NCBI GenBank assembly: GCA_016844955.1
Contig: JAERTH010000151.1
Coordinates: forward strand, 1 to 54,121
DNA from: Fidelibacterota bacterium
Lineage (GTDB): Bacteria > Fidelibacterota > UBA8477 > JABMPR01
Reading direction: 5' to 3'
DNA length: 54,121 nt
Under the pieces are notes generated by a model. That model searched no databases. It saw only the letters and a program-made list of their open reading frames with translations, and was not told the DNA's origin. The position numbers and the translations under genes are program-made. Positions 19,003 to 28,245 of this stretch are shown in pieces (positions within the stretch are counted from its first letter, which is position 1; each line of letters starts with the position of its first letter).

Positions 19003-19359
19003 AGCGCGAAAATTAAATCAAAACCACAGGGGTGAAAGGCTATTCCCGCGGAGGGGAGGTGAAACTTGTTATCAGGTATCCCTAACCCGTCTTAGCGAAG
19101 GAGCTTGCGACTGTGGCGATCTCCTAAATTATCTTGGATGTTCAAGTAGGGATCAAGATCCTTCGACTCCGCTCAGGATGACGATTTTGAAAACATTTTA
19201 CCCGGCAAGAGGACATGGTTAACCCTCTCACCAACCCAGAAACCCATCGAACGCACAAACTCAACCCCCAATTCATTCATGGTAAAAATTGTATTTAAAG
19301 TTATTTTAGTTAGTCTTCCAAACGATTAGGATACATCCAAGAACGGTAAGGATCGGAAA
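19003..19359. repeat. Intergenic mosaic repeat region 1 (modules R3 and R1) between divergent genes
   Basis: A divergent gap between the lipid A operon and the M32 carboxypeptidase gene. It holds an R3 copy at 19083-19122 (AACCCGTC ... GGAGCTTGCGACTGTGGCG) and an R1 copy at 19150-19182 (GGATCAAGATCCTTCGAC ... GCTCAGGATGAC). The same modules recur at 34.2, 43.6 and 50.2 kb. Promoters for both flanking units must lie here, but none is clear enough to place. Confidence 0.75.
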
Positions 19360-20877
19360 ATGTCGGCACGAGATATCATTTTAAAAGAACTACTTGAAGC
19401 CAGTCACCTCCAGGGCGTAGAAGCGTTGTTGGGCTGGGATCAAGAGACCTATATGCCTGAAGGTGCTGGTGCAGCACGATCTGAACAGGTGGCCTATATC
19501 ACCACCCTCATGCATTCAAAGCTGGTTGGTGACCCCCTGAAGGATGCACTTGAAGAGCTCATTGACCTGCAAACAGGTGAATTGCGCATCATGACGCTCA
19601 ATGATCAGGAAACCCGTCAACTCAAAGAAATCTGGAGGGATTACCGCCAGGAGGCTACTCTACCAGCAGATTTTGTCAGTGAGCTGGCCAAACACGCCTC
19701 CGTTTCCCAGCAGGCCTGGGTTCGGGCACGTAAAGACAATGACTTCACCTTCTTTGAGCCCTTTCTCACCAGGATGGTTCAAATGCAGAAAGAAAAAGCT
19801 GGCTACCTGGCCATTGGCGATACGCCTTATGACAGCCTTATGGATCAATTTGAACCAGACATGACTTCTGAAAAGGTGAGTGGTCTGTTTCAGGAAATCC
19901 GGACCAGACTGGTACCCCTGATTCAGAACATCCAGGAAGTGAAACATCGCGTTAATGCCAGCGTACTCACCAAAGAATATGAAATTGACAAGCAGTGGGA
20001 TTTTGGTGTCAGCATGCTTGAAGCCATCGGCTTTGATATGAATCATGGCCGTCAGGACAAATCCGCTCACCCCTTTACCACCAGTACCCATCCAACTGAT
20101 GTTCGTACCACCACCCGTCTGCGTGAGAATGATTTGAAGTCAGCCTTGCTGAGCACCCTCCATGAAGGCGGTCATGCCCTTTATGAGCAGGGACTGCCCA
20201 TAGCGGAATATGGTAACCCGCTGGGTCAGGCCATTTCTTTGGGTATTCATGAGAGTCAATCCCGCATGTGGGAAAACCTGGTGGGTTTGAGCCCTCAATT
20301 CTGGCGCTTTGCTTATCCCAAATTGCAGGCCAAGTTTCCAGACCAATTGAGAAATACGGATCGAGATATGTTTCACGCAGCCATGAACCGGGTTCGCCCC
20401 AGTAAGGTTCGGGTTGAAGCTGATGAAGCCACCTATAACCTCCACATCATGCTGCGCTTCGAGATTGAGAAAATGCTGATCAATGAGAATTTCCCCGTGG
20501 CTGAATTACCCCAGCTCTGGAATGATAAGATGGAAGAGTATATCGGCGTCAGGCCGGAGAACGATTCTGAGGGTGTGCTTCAGGATGTGCACTGGTCTTT
20601 TGGTGCCTTTGGATATTTCCCCACCTATACATTAGGTAATTTGTACAGTGTGCAGTTCTTCAACCAGGCCAGAATAGATGTTGCTGGAATGGAAGAATCG
20701 TTTGCCCGGGGAGATTATTCAGGATTGCTGACCTGGCTACGAGAAAATATTCACAGCAAAGGCCGTGGTCGCAAAGCTGAAGAACTGGTGCTGGAGCTAG
20801 CAGGACAGGAACTATCCGCTCAGCCGTTTATGGATTACCTGGAAGCCAAATATCGCAAGGTTTACAACCTGAGCTAA
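19360..20877 (+). CDS. M32 family carboxypeptidase (Taq-type)
   Basis: A 505-residue protein, the normal length of M32 thermostable carboxypeptidases. The zinc motif is HEGGH in STLHEGGHALYEQG, followed by the downstream metal-ligand glutamate in IHESQSRMWENLVG. The conserved HPFT and DVRTTTR blocks precede it, and RPSKVRVEADEATYNLHI and GVLQDVHWSFGAFGYFPTYTLGN follow. These are the family signatures. There is no signal peptide, so the enzyme should be cytoplasmic, removing C-terminal residues from peptides. AAGGA stands 11 bases before the ATG. Monocistronic by appearance. Confidence 0.94.
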   Translation: MSARDIILKELLEASHLQGVEALLGWDQETYMPEGAGAARSEQVAYITTLMHSKLVGDPLKDALEELIDLQTGELRIMTLNDQETRQLKEIWRDYRQEATLPADFVSELAKHASVSQQAWVRARKDNDFTFFEPFLTRMVQMQKEKAGYLAIGDTPYDSLMDQFEPDMTSEKVSGLFQEIRTRLVPLIQNIQEVKHRVNASVLTKEYEIDKQWDFGVSMLEAIGFDMNHGRQDKSAHPFTTSTHPTDVRTTTRLRENDLKSALLSTLHEGGHALYEQGLPIAEYGNPLGQAISLGIHESQSRMWENLVGLSPQFWRFAYPKLQAKFPDQLRNTDRDMFHAAMNRVRPSKVRVEADEATYNLHIMLRFEIEKMLINENFPVAELPQLWNDKMEEYIGVRPENDSEGVLQDVHWSFGAFGYFPTYTLGNLYSVQFFNQARIDVAGMEESFARGDYSGLLTWLRENIHSKGRGRKAEELVLELAGQELSAQPFMDYLEAKYRKVYNLS

Positions 20878-20992
20878 AAAACCACCCCATGGAATCAAAT
20901 CTGTTTTTTTGAGCCCCTTTCCATATTAAAACAAGGGGTCAATTTGAAGTTGACCTGAAACTCGAGTACTTGTTTTAAATGAAGGATGTATC

Positions 20993-22795
20993 ATGCCCCA
21001 CACTGTTCCAGAAATACTGTTCAACACCGTAAAGAAGTATCCCCAAAACATTGCCCTTAAAATTAAAAAAGGTGAGAGCTACCAAACCTTTACCTATAGT
21101 CAGCTATGTGATTCAGTTGAAATAATGACCAACGCCCTGGCGGGTCTGGGCTTGAAAAGTGGTGATAAAATTGCCATTCTATCTAATAATCGTCCGGAAT
21201 GGCCCATCAGCGATTTTGCCATTTTTTGTCTGGGTGGTATCACGGTTCCCATCTATCAGACCCTGCCCCCCAATCAGATTGAGTTTATCCTGAAAGATGC
21301 TGAAGCCCGTGCGATTTTCGTTGAAGACCAGGAGCAGTTCGAAAAAATTCAGGAAATTGATACATCTTTGCCAAACCTGGAGTTCATAATTTCCATTGAG
21401 CCAGTTGAATCCTCAATGCGTGAAGTCAGCACATTCAAGGAGCTATTAGAAACCGGACAACAATACGCTCAGAAGCATCCAGACTTTTTTGAGACCAGCA
21501 TGGCATCCATCGATCCAGAAAGCATCTGCAGCCTGGTTTACACATCGGGAACCACGGGAAATCCCAAAGGCGTCATGTTGCATCACCGTGGGTTTGTTCA
21601 TGATATTATTCATTCAGAAGCCCGCTTGAACTTGCAACCCACCGATACCTTCCTGTCTTTTCTGCCCTTGAGTCATCTGTATGAAAGGCTTGCCGGTCAC
21701 TGGTGCCCCATGTATGTGGGTGCCACCATTCACTATGCCCAGAGCATTAATACCGTTATTGATGACTTAAAGGATGCCAGGCCCGATGTGATTGTTAGCG
21801 TGCCCCGTGTTTTTGAAAAAATAGCCGCCAAGGTTCAGGAGCAGGTTGAGAAAAGCTCTGTCATCAAGCAAAGCATCTTTCTCTGGGCCCAGAAGGTTGG
21901 CAAACAGTATCACAGTGATAAAATTGATAACAAGCTGACCTGGTGGCTAAAAACTCGCTACGGCTTGGCAGATCGTCTGGTCTTTAAAAAGATCAAAGAA
22001 ATTATGGGTGGCAACATGCGCTACCCCATTGCTGGCGGAGCTCCCCTGTCAGTGGAGACGCTGAAATTCTTTGAAGCTCTGGATATGCAGATAATCGAAG
22101 GCTATGGCATGACAGAGGGCCACCTTATCATCACATTGACGCCCTTCGGGCATACCCGCTATGGGTCATGCGGTCAACCCATTGAAGGGGTTGATGTGAA
22201 AATTGCCAGTGATGGCGAAGTGCTGGTCAAGGGAACCACACTCATGTCAGGCTATTTCAATCGTCCTGACCTGACTGAAGAAGCCATTAATGCAGAGGGT
22301 TGGCTGTGTACCGGAGATATTGGACATCTAGATGAAGAGAATTATCTCTACCTCACTGATAGAAAAAAGAATATGCTGGTCACTTCTGGCGGTAAAAACA
22401 TTATGGCGGCACCTGTGGAAAACACCCTGAAGAAGAGTAAGTATATTGAAGATGTGTGTCTCATCGGGAATCAACGCAAATTTGTCAGCGCCTTGATTAT
22501 CCCCAGCTATGAAGCACTGCATCTGTGGGCAGCAGAGCAGGGTATAGAATTTTCCAGTGACGAGGCGTTGATTTCCAACCCCACCGTTGTGGATTTTTAT
22601 GAAACCAATATTCAGCAGGTCCAGGATCACCTCGCTCGCTTTGAAAAGGTCAAAAAATTCATTCTTCTGGCAACCCCCCTCACAGTTGAGAGTGGCGAAT
22701 TAACACCCAGTCTGAAGATCAAACGATCCGTGGTTGAAAAAAACTATGCCGGGCAAATTGACGCCATGTATGCGGAGCAAAACCAGAATTACTAA
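20993..22795 (+). CDS. Long-chain fatty acid CoA ligase (AMP-forming, FadD15/FACS type)
   Basis: A 600-residue ANL-superfamily enzyme that activates fatty acids through an acyl-adenylate to acyl-CoA. The AMP-binding P-loop is YTSGTTGNPKGVMLHH near residue 185, and LPLSHLYERLAGH is typical of long-chain synthetases. EGYGMTEG, LCTGDIG and LTDRKKNMLVTSGGKNI (hinge and C-terminal domain) all follow. AAGGATG lies 6 bases before the ATG. Its TAA stop overlaps an ATG of the next gene, but that gene probably starts 27 bases later. The role could be in degradation of scavenged lipids or in recycling of fatty acids. Confidence 0.93.
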   Translation: MPHTVPEILFNTVKKYPQNIALKIKKGESYQTFTYSQLCDSVEIMTNALAGLGLKSGDKIAILSNNRPEWPISDFAIFCLGGITVPIYQTLPPNQIEFILKDAEARAIFVEDQEQFEKIQEIDTSLPNLEFIISIEPVESSMREVSTFKELLETGQQYAQKHPDFFETSMASIDPESICSLVYTSGTTGNPKGVMLHHRGFVHDIIHSEARLNLQPTDTFLSFLPLSHLYERLAGHWCPMYVGATIHYAQSINTVIDDLKDARPDVIVSVPRVFEKIAAKVQEQVEKSSVIKQSIFLWAQKVGKQYHSDKIDNKLTWWLKTRYGLADRLVFKKIKEIMGGNMRYPIAGGAPLSVETLKFFEALDMQIIEGYGMTEGHLIITLTPFGHTRYGSCGQPIEGVDVKIASDGEVLVKGTTLMSGYFNRPDLTEEAINAEGWLCTGDIGHLDEENYLYLTDRKKNMLVTSGGKNIMAAPVENTLKKSKYIEDVCLIGNQRKFVSALIIPSYEALHLWAAEQGIEFSSDEALISNPTVVDFYETNIQQVQDHLARFEKVKKFILLATPLTVESGELTPSLKIKRSVVEKNYAGQIDAMYAEQNQNY

Positions 22796-22821
22796 TGTCG
22801 ATCAGCAGCAAAGAGGGATTT

Positions 22822-23277
22822 ATGGATATCAATACCAAGCGAATACAGAAAAGCATCGTTGTAGCAGCCCGTCTCCATGACACCTGGTTGCGGTGGACAA
22901 CCCCCGCCGGCCTCAAGACATTTTTCGGCATGGATAACAAGGTTGAATTACATCCTGGTGGGGCCTATGAAATCTATTTCCTCATGGATAACCCAGAGGG
23001 AACCCGCGGTGGAGAAGGCAATCAGGTTTTAAGCTATCTTCCTGACGAAATGTTATCCTTCACCTGGAATGCTCCACCCACAATACCTGAGGTTCGCAAT
23101 CATGACCACAGAACCTGGGTAGTGGTCACCTTCAAAGCCGTGACTACCGAGAGCACTGAAGTCACCCTGAATCATGTGGGTTGGTTAGATGGTGATAAGT
23201 GGGACGAGACCTACGCTTATTTTGACAATGCCTGGGATATGGTTCTGAACTCTCTCCAAGAAAACTGTAAAGCCTAA
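22822..23277 (+). CDS. SRPBCC (AHSA1/CalC-like) domain protein
   Basis: A protein of about 151 residues with the START/Bet v1-like fold of the AHSA1 group. It begins IQKSIVVAARLHDTWLRWTTPAGLKTFFG, then LHPGGAYEIYF, LSYLPDEMLSFTWNAP, and ends GWLDGDKWDETYAYFDNAWDMVLNSLQ. The family binds hydrophobic ligands or chaperone partners, and no specific ligand can be read. A longer reading from 22795 overlaps the synthetase stop, but AGAGGG stands 5 bases before the ATG at 22822, which also gives the usual family N-terminus. Probably co-transcribed with the acyl-CoA ligase. Confidence 0.82.
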   Translation: MDINTKRIQKSIVVAARLHDTWLRWTTPAGLKTFFGMDNKVELHPGGAYEIYFLMDNPEGTRGGEGNQVLSYLPDEMLSFTWNAPPTIPEVRNHDHRTWVVVTFKAVTTESTEVTLNHVGWLDGDKWDETYAYFDNAWDMVLNSLQENCKA

Positions 23278-23751
23278 CCACAAAGATCACAGAGCGCACA
23301 GAGAAAAGCCATTTTTAATTGTCTGTTAAACACCTTCTCGGACATTGAGCCCGCCGAAATGTCGAATCCAACTATATGTCCCTCGTCTTCCCGAGCGGTC
23401 TACGGGTCTAAGCTCAAAGAGCGTAGTCCTGAGTCTAAGGATTAAGATTTATCCTTTTGTGTGGGCGATTGCTTCGTCGTACCTCCTTGCAAAGACACCT
23501 TGAAAAATTCGTTGTATCCGTTTATTTCGTTGAAAAACAAGAAGGATTCAGGGTAAGGATCAAGATCCTTCGACGGGCTCAGCAAGACGAGCGTTTGTGT
23601 TCCATCAAAGACAAAAGCTTTTCTTTGCACCCTGCGTACTCTGCGGTTACAGTCATTCGTGAAATTAGCGCAATCCGTGGTTCCCAAAGCCGATGCAAAT
23701 CCTAAATTCCCAGCCGATGAGAATTAAACTAAAAATGAAAGTATTATATAT
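23278..23751. repeat. Intergenic mosaic repeat region 2 (modules R2, R1, R4)
   Basis: No gene is seen. The gap begins with CCACAAAGATCACAGAG, a motif echoed at 43.78 kb and 40.09 kb. R2 is at 23465-23496 (GATTGCTTCGTCGTACCTCC, then GCAAAGAC), R1 at 23557-23590, and R4 at 23664-23683 (ATTAGCGCAATCCGTGGTTC). Open frames of about 80 codons here are made of repeat sequence only. The last 50 bases before gpmI should carry its promoter; no ribosome binding site stands out. Confidence 0.75.
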
Positions 23752-25311
23752 ATGAAACCCGTTGTACTGATTGTTTTAGATGGCGTAGGCTATACCGAGA
23801 GAACCGAAGGAAATGCCGTTCTGGCAGCCAACACACCCAATATGGACGCCTACAGAAAGAAATACCCCCGTAGTCTACTGGGCGCCTCAGGTGAAGCGGT
23901 AGGACTACCCGATGGTTTTCAGGGGTCCAGTGAAGTGGGTCACCTGAGCATGGGTGCCGGCAGGGTGGTCATTCAGGAACTGAAACGCATCAATGATCAG
24001 CTGGAGAGTGGTCAGATTTATTCAGGAAAGCTCTGGCAGGCCATGATGTCCCAGTGGAAAGTAAAGAACTCAACTTTTCATCTGTTAGGACTCTTGCAGG
24101 ATGAAGGCGTGCACGCCCATTACGACCACCTTTTCAAATTTATCCGTCAGGCCGTAAAAGAAAACCCTGCAGGGAAGATTGCAGTACATCCTTTTATGGA
24201 TGGTCGCGACACCCCGCCGCGTAGTGGTCTGGAGCACCTGGCCAAGCTTGAAGCAGTGATCAATGATTTTGAGAATGTCTCTATCGGCACCCTTATGGGT
24301 CGCTATTACGGCATGGATCGTGGAAATGTCTGGGAAATAACCGATCAGGCCTATGATTGCGTTGTCTTTGGAAAGGGTCAGGGCATGACCTCTCCGGCTG
24401 ATGCCATTCAAGCCTCATGGGAAAAGGACAAAACCCCCAGCGGGGAAGACATGTTTGATGAATATATCCCACCCTTTGTCATGGATGGTTACACCGGTGT
24501 TAATGCTGGTGATATTGTACTGCATACCAATTATCGTCAGGATCGGGCCACCCAGCTGACCAAAGCTTTTGTAGAAAAAGATTATCCGGGATCACCCAAA
24601 CCACCCCTGGATGTTCTGTATGCCGGAATGACAGCCTACTATGATGGCTTTGAGAATTTTCTACTGGTAGAAACACGTGCTGACGATGCTGAACCACCAG
24701 TCACAGTCGGTCAACTCATTGCTGAAGCAGGCCTGCATCAGTTACGCATGGCCGAAACTCAGAAGTTTCCCCATGTAACCAGTTTCTTCAATGGCAAGCT
24801 CACCACTCCTTATAAAAACGAGGAGCGTGTTGAGCTGAAAGGTCGATTTGACCCTGCCAGTTTCGCAGACCATCCCGAAATGGAAGCCTATCGTGTTACG
24901 GATGCCTTTCTCGAACAACTGGCTGCTGACAAATATGATTTCATTATGGTGAATTATGCCAATGGTGATATGGTGGGGCATACCGGCAATTTTGATGCAG
25001 GTGTCAAAGCTGTTGAAGTCCTGGATGAATGCCTGGCAAAAATCATCCCGGCCACCCTTGAGCGTGACGGACAAATCCTAATGACTGCTGATCATGGCAA
25101 TGTGGACCAGATGATAGACTATGAGACCGGAGCAGTCCGCACCAGTCACAGCCTGAATCCGGTTGAGCTGCTTTATATGGCCGACGACTCCAAATTGCAT
25201 ATTGAACTCTCCGATGGTGTCCTTTCCGATCTTGGTGTGACCATTTTGGACCTGCTGAATATTGATATCCCCACTGAGCTTGATGCCAGGGTTCTTATTA
25301 CCAGAAAATAA
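23752..25311 (+). CDS. gpmI: 2,3-bisphosphoglycerate-independent phosphoglycerate mutase
   Basis: A 519-residue protein of the alkaline phosphatase superfamily that interconverts 3- and 2-phosphoglycerate with two Mn ions in glycolysis. VLIVLDGVGY carries the first metal-binding Asp. The nucleophile serine is in GSSEVGHLSMGAGR (usually GNSEVGH) near residue 60. Conserved HPFMDGRDTPPRSG, GRYYGMDR, NYRQDRA and NYANGDMVGHTGN are present, and MTADHGNVDQM supplies further metal ligands. The length is normal. It stands alone on this strand, followed by a structured spacer and a secreted peptidase gene. Confidence 0.96.
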   Translation: MKPVVLIVLDGVGYTERTEGNAVLAANTPNMDAYRKKYPRSLLGASGEAVGLPDGFQGSSEVGHLSMGAGRVVIQELKRINDQLESGQIYSGKLWQAMMSQWKVKNSTFHLLGLLQDEGVHAHYDHLFKFIRQAVKENPAGKIAVHPFMDGRDTPPRSGLEHLAKLEAVINDFENVSIGTLMGRYYGMDRGNVWEITDQAYDCVVFGKGQGMTSPADAIQASWEKDKTPSGEDMFDEYIPPFVMDGYTGVNAGDIVLHTNYRQDRATQLTKAFVEKDYPGSPKPPLDVLYAGMTAYYDGFENFLLVETRADDAEPPVTVGQLIAEAGLHQLRMAETQKFPHVTSFFNGKLTTPYKNEERVELKGRFDPASFADHPEMEAYRVTDAFLEQLAADKYDFIMVNYANGDMVGHTGNFDAGVKAVEVLDECLAKIIPATLERDGQILMTADHGNVDQMIDYETGAVRTSHSLNPVELLYMADDSKLHIELSDGVLSDLGVTILDLLNIDIPTELDARVLITRK

Positions 25312-25329
25312 ATGTTTTTTCTATTCCGG

Positions 25330-25382
25330 GCGCGGATTCGAAACGAAGTAAGACGAGAGCATAGCTCGTAGTCAATCCGCGC
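25330..25382. repeat. Nested inverted repeat between gpmI and the M16 peptidase gene
   Basis: Perfect 9-base outer arms, GCGCGGATT at 25330-25338 and AATCCGCGC at 25374-25382, enclose an inner hairpin ACGAG (25353-25357) / CTCGT (25365-25369). There is no T-tract after it, so it is not an obvious terminator. It could be a REP-like element or an RNA structure in a gpmI read-through transcript. Confidence 0.6.
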
Positions 25383-25471
25383 TTGGTGATAGTACGAAAT
25401 CCTTGCTCCGCACATTTCCAGACAGAACTTGTCTGCAAGCTAAGTCATTAAAAAAATGAAAGACCACACAT

Positions 25472-28012
25472 ATGAAGATTAAAATCATAATGCTGTTTAT
25501 GTTGGCATCTATCCTCGCTGGAGCACAGCCTGGTGTTTCCATTCATAAGTTGAACAATGGCATGGAAGTCCTGCTCATTGAGAATAAAGCGCTGCCCATG
25601 GTAGGCGTCAATATGGTAATTAAGACCGGTTCTGCGTATGAAACCTACGAAACCAGCGGTATGAGTCACATGTTGGAGCACCTGCTCTTTAATGGCACCA
25701 CGACCCGGACCCAACGTGAACTTTACGATGCCACAGACCTCATCGGTGGATACAACAACGCCAATACGGGTGACTATTATACCAATTTTATGATGGTCAT
25801 GCCCGCTGAGGATCAGGTTGCGGGAATGGAAATTCAGGCCGACATGCTGTTCAACTCCATCCTTCCTGAAGATAAATTCGAAAAGGAAAAGGGCGTTGTT
25901 CTTGAAGAAATTGCACAAAGCCTGTCGAAGCCGGCTACCCAAATGGAATACAATCTGGCCGCCGAGATGTACAAGGGGCACTCACTTTCCTTGCCCACCC
26001 TGGGAACCTATGCCACTATCGAGCACATGACCCGAGATGGTGTAAATGACTATTACAAATCTACTTACCGGCCAAACAATATGATTCTCAGTGCCATTGG
26101 AAATTTTGACAGTGCCAGCATGCTTAACGAGATCAATCGTATCTATGGGGCCGCTTCACCCGGTTCTGTGTATAGACCCGAAGACACCCAGCTGAAAACC
26201 GGGATGCAGCAGCCACATAACATGGGTTTAGCTCCCGGGGCATGGTTGGATCGATACTATAGTGGTGAGATTGCCACGCTACATCAGATCTATACGCTGC
26301 CAGGTGATGCCTCAAAGGAGTTTATTCTGCTACTGAATATGGGGTTGAAGGACCTCAAAAAGCGCACTGAGCCTAAACTAAAAGAATTATGGCCAGAGGT
26401 TGTGGATGGGCTCTCCGTTGAATTTCATACCAGCCCCATCGCCAATTATGTCGACTTGAAACTCAACATGCAAAGTGAGTCAGATACCAGGGAAATCAGT
26501 GCAATGTTAAACAAGCTGGTTGCTAAGGCTAAATTCAGAATTCCTGCCACTACTGTGGCATCTCTGGCCACCAAAGAGAAGACAGCCTTTCTGCAGAACG
26601 TGGAAAAACCCCATATGTTCGGAATCTACAATGCCTTTGATCTGGCCGTACGTGGAATTGATGCTGTGCTAAACCTACCGACAGAAGCGGAGTTCAGCAA
26701 AGCGGCACAAGAACTGAAATACTTCCGGTTGGATATGACACCGACGGTGATTTTCCATCACGCGCAATCCACAGTAGCAGAAACTTCCATAAGTGAAGTA
26801 AAAACTACTCTGGTCCAGGAGCCTGCTAAAGGAATGGGCCTGGTGATAAGGCAGAATCCGGCGACTGAACTTTTGGCCATCCACTACCTCTTCAAATTTA
26901 AATCGGCCTACGAGGCAGAGTATGGAGCTGAGGCTTCCAAATATTTGCACGATTGCTTTGGACAGCGCATGAAGAGTGCGGCAAAAATGGCTCAGAGTCA
27001 GCAATATGGTCTGAAATTCACAGTGAATGACAACCCCTGGATTCCAATGGACAATATTTACCTCCATCCGGACTTTGGGTATATCCGAGTTGAGGGGTTG
27101 GCCCATGATCTGGAGGGTGCCATTTCTTTCCTGAATATGGAGTTGAACTACTTTGTGCCCACCATTGAAGAATTTAAGATCGCGCAGGGAAAGTTCTCTC
27201 AATCCATGATGCATGGCAGCAAGGATAAAGCAAAGGATCGGTTCGATACATTGGTCGATTCTGTGCTGTATGGCGCTTCAGATCAAAAGGAAGACAAGGC
27301 TTTGACTTATGAAGGTCTGGTGGCCTTTACTGCAGAACATTTTGATGTCAATAATCGCATTGTCAGTGTGGTATCTCCAGAGCCGGAGGACAAAGTGACC
27401 CGCCAGCTACTACCCAGAAAGGGTAACCAGCCATCGAAGCTTTTTCCCTTTACTAACAAATCATATTTGACACAATCAGCCACCACCAGTGTGGATGAAT
27501 CCGGTGGCGGTGAGCGTTCCTATTTATTCTGGGGATTTATCAAGGATGTTGAATCTGGTGATAAAGCGGCCCTTAAAGCGTTGGGATTGATCCTCTCGGA
27601 TAAGATTTCCTTCGATGTTCGCGAGCAGCAGGGCCTGGCTTACAGCATTAGAGCTACTGCCAGTGTTCGCAATGACAAAGCCATGTTCTATATCAGTCTG
27701 GGAACGCGGCCTCAGAACGCAGAGGTACTGATCCCTCAGTTTCCATCACTGATGAGCCATGTTACCCTGGGTGAGCTGACCGAGGAGGATGTTCAGAAGA
27801 CCATCAATATGTATCTGGGTCGCATGATGTTTCGTCGTCTGTCAAGTATCAACCAGGCCTATTACCTTGGGACCTCATTATTCTTTGAAAATGATATGAA
27901 TCATGATCAGGAATTTCTGGATGCCTTGAAAAGGGTCACCCTTGCTGACGTGAACAGAGTCGCTGATAAATATTTGAAAGCAGAAAACCCAATTTCGATA
28001 GTTGTTAGATAG
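25472..28012 (+). CDS. Secreted M16 (insulinase/pitrilysin family) zinc peptidase
   Basis: An 846-residue protein with a signal peptide (MKIKIIMLFMLASILAGA). The first domain holds the inverted zinc motif HMLEH near residues 66-70 and the distal ligand in KGVVLEEIAQS near 141, so this half is catalytic. The second half has the fold-typical SDKISFDVREQQGLAYSIRATASV near residue 710 and lacks a zinc motif, as is normal for the non-catalytic half of M16 peptidases. It is likely periplasmic or outer-membrane, degrading peptides. It is followed by another exported peptidase gene 233 bases on. With the M16C gene at the left edge, the window has two exported M16 enzymes. Confidence 0.9.
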   Translation: MKIKIIMLFMLASILAGAQPGVSIHKLNNGMEVLLIENKALPMVGVNMVIKTGSAYETYETSGMSHMLEHLLFNGTTTRTQRELYDATDLIGGYNNANTGDYYTNFMMVMPAEDQVAGMEIQADMLFNSILPEDKFEKEKGVVLEEIAQSLSKPATQMEYNLAAEMYKGHSLSLPTLGTYATIEHMTRDGVNDYYKSTYRPNNMILSAIGNFDSASMLNEINRIYGAASPGSVYRPEDTQLKTGMQQPHNMGLAPGAWLDRYYSGEIATLHQIYTLPGDASKEFILLLNMGLKDLKKRTEPKLKELWPEVVDGLSVEFHTSPIANYVDLKLNMQSESDTREISAMLNKLVAKAKFRIPATTVASLATKEKTAFLQNVEKPHMFGIYNAFDLAVRGIDAVLNLPTEAEFSKAAQELKYFRLDMTPTVIFHHAQSTVAETSISEVKTTLVQEPAKGMGLVIRQNPATELLAIHYLFKFKSAYEAEYGAEASKYLHDCFGQRMKSAAKMAQSQQYGLKFTVNDNPWIPMDNIYLHPDFGYIRVEGLAHDLEGAISFLNMELNYFVPTIEEFKIAQGKFSQSMMHGSKDKAKDRFDTLVDSVLYGASDQKEDKALTYEGLVAFTAEHFDVNNRIVSVVSPEPEDKVTRQLLPRKGNQPSKLFPFTNKSYLTQSATTSVDESGGGERSYLFWGFIKDVESGDKAALKALGLILSDKISFDVREQQGLAYSIRATASVRNDKAMFYISLGTRPQNAEVLIPQFPSLMSHVTLGELTEEDVQKTINMYLGRMMFRRLSSINQAYYLGTSLFFENDMNHDQEFLDALKRVTLADVNRVADKYLKAENPISIVVR

Positions 28013-28245
28013 CTACTCGTCATCCTGAGCCCGTCGAAGGATCTTGCTCCATAATTGTGAAGATTCTTCGTATTGCTCACAATGACCCACAGAAAGATTC
28101 TTGCATGGACATTTGGAGGCTAACATGAATCAGTTTACGCGTCCCACGACAAGCTCAGGAAGACGCTTCGGCTTGGTATTCAGAGTAAGAGTGCTCCCGA
28201 AACCAGACCAACATTGAAACACGACCAAAAGAACTAGAGGATCAA
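28013..28245. repeat. Intergenic R1 repeat copies in inverted orientation
   Basis: An R1 copy in reverse orientation is at 28018-28050 (GTCATCCTGAGC ... GTCGAAGGATCTTGCTCC). Degenerate R1-like pieces follow at 28059-28088 (GAAGATTCTTCG ... CACAATGAC) and 28143-28164 (CGACAAGCTCAGGAAGACG). AGAGGA near 28234 is the ribosome binding site of the next gene. Confidence 0.6.

Noticed and set aside
20878..20992. Terminator after the M32 carboxypeptidase gene (CCCCTT ... AAGGGG)
   Set aside because: The stem is short with a long loop, and no T-run follows it.
23442..23705. Open frames of about 80 codons in both directions
   Set aside because: They consist of repeat modules R2, R1 and R4 that recur in other gaps in other frames; not protein-coding.
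25312..25471. tRNA-like sequence (GGATTCGAAAC) after gpmI
   Set aside because: No cloverleaf could be drawn; the pairing is a nested inverted repeat instead.
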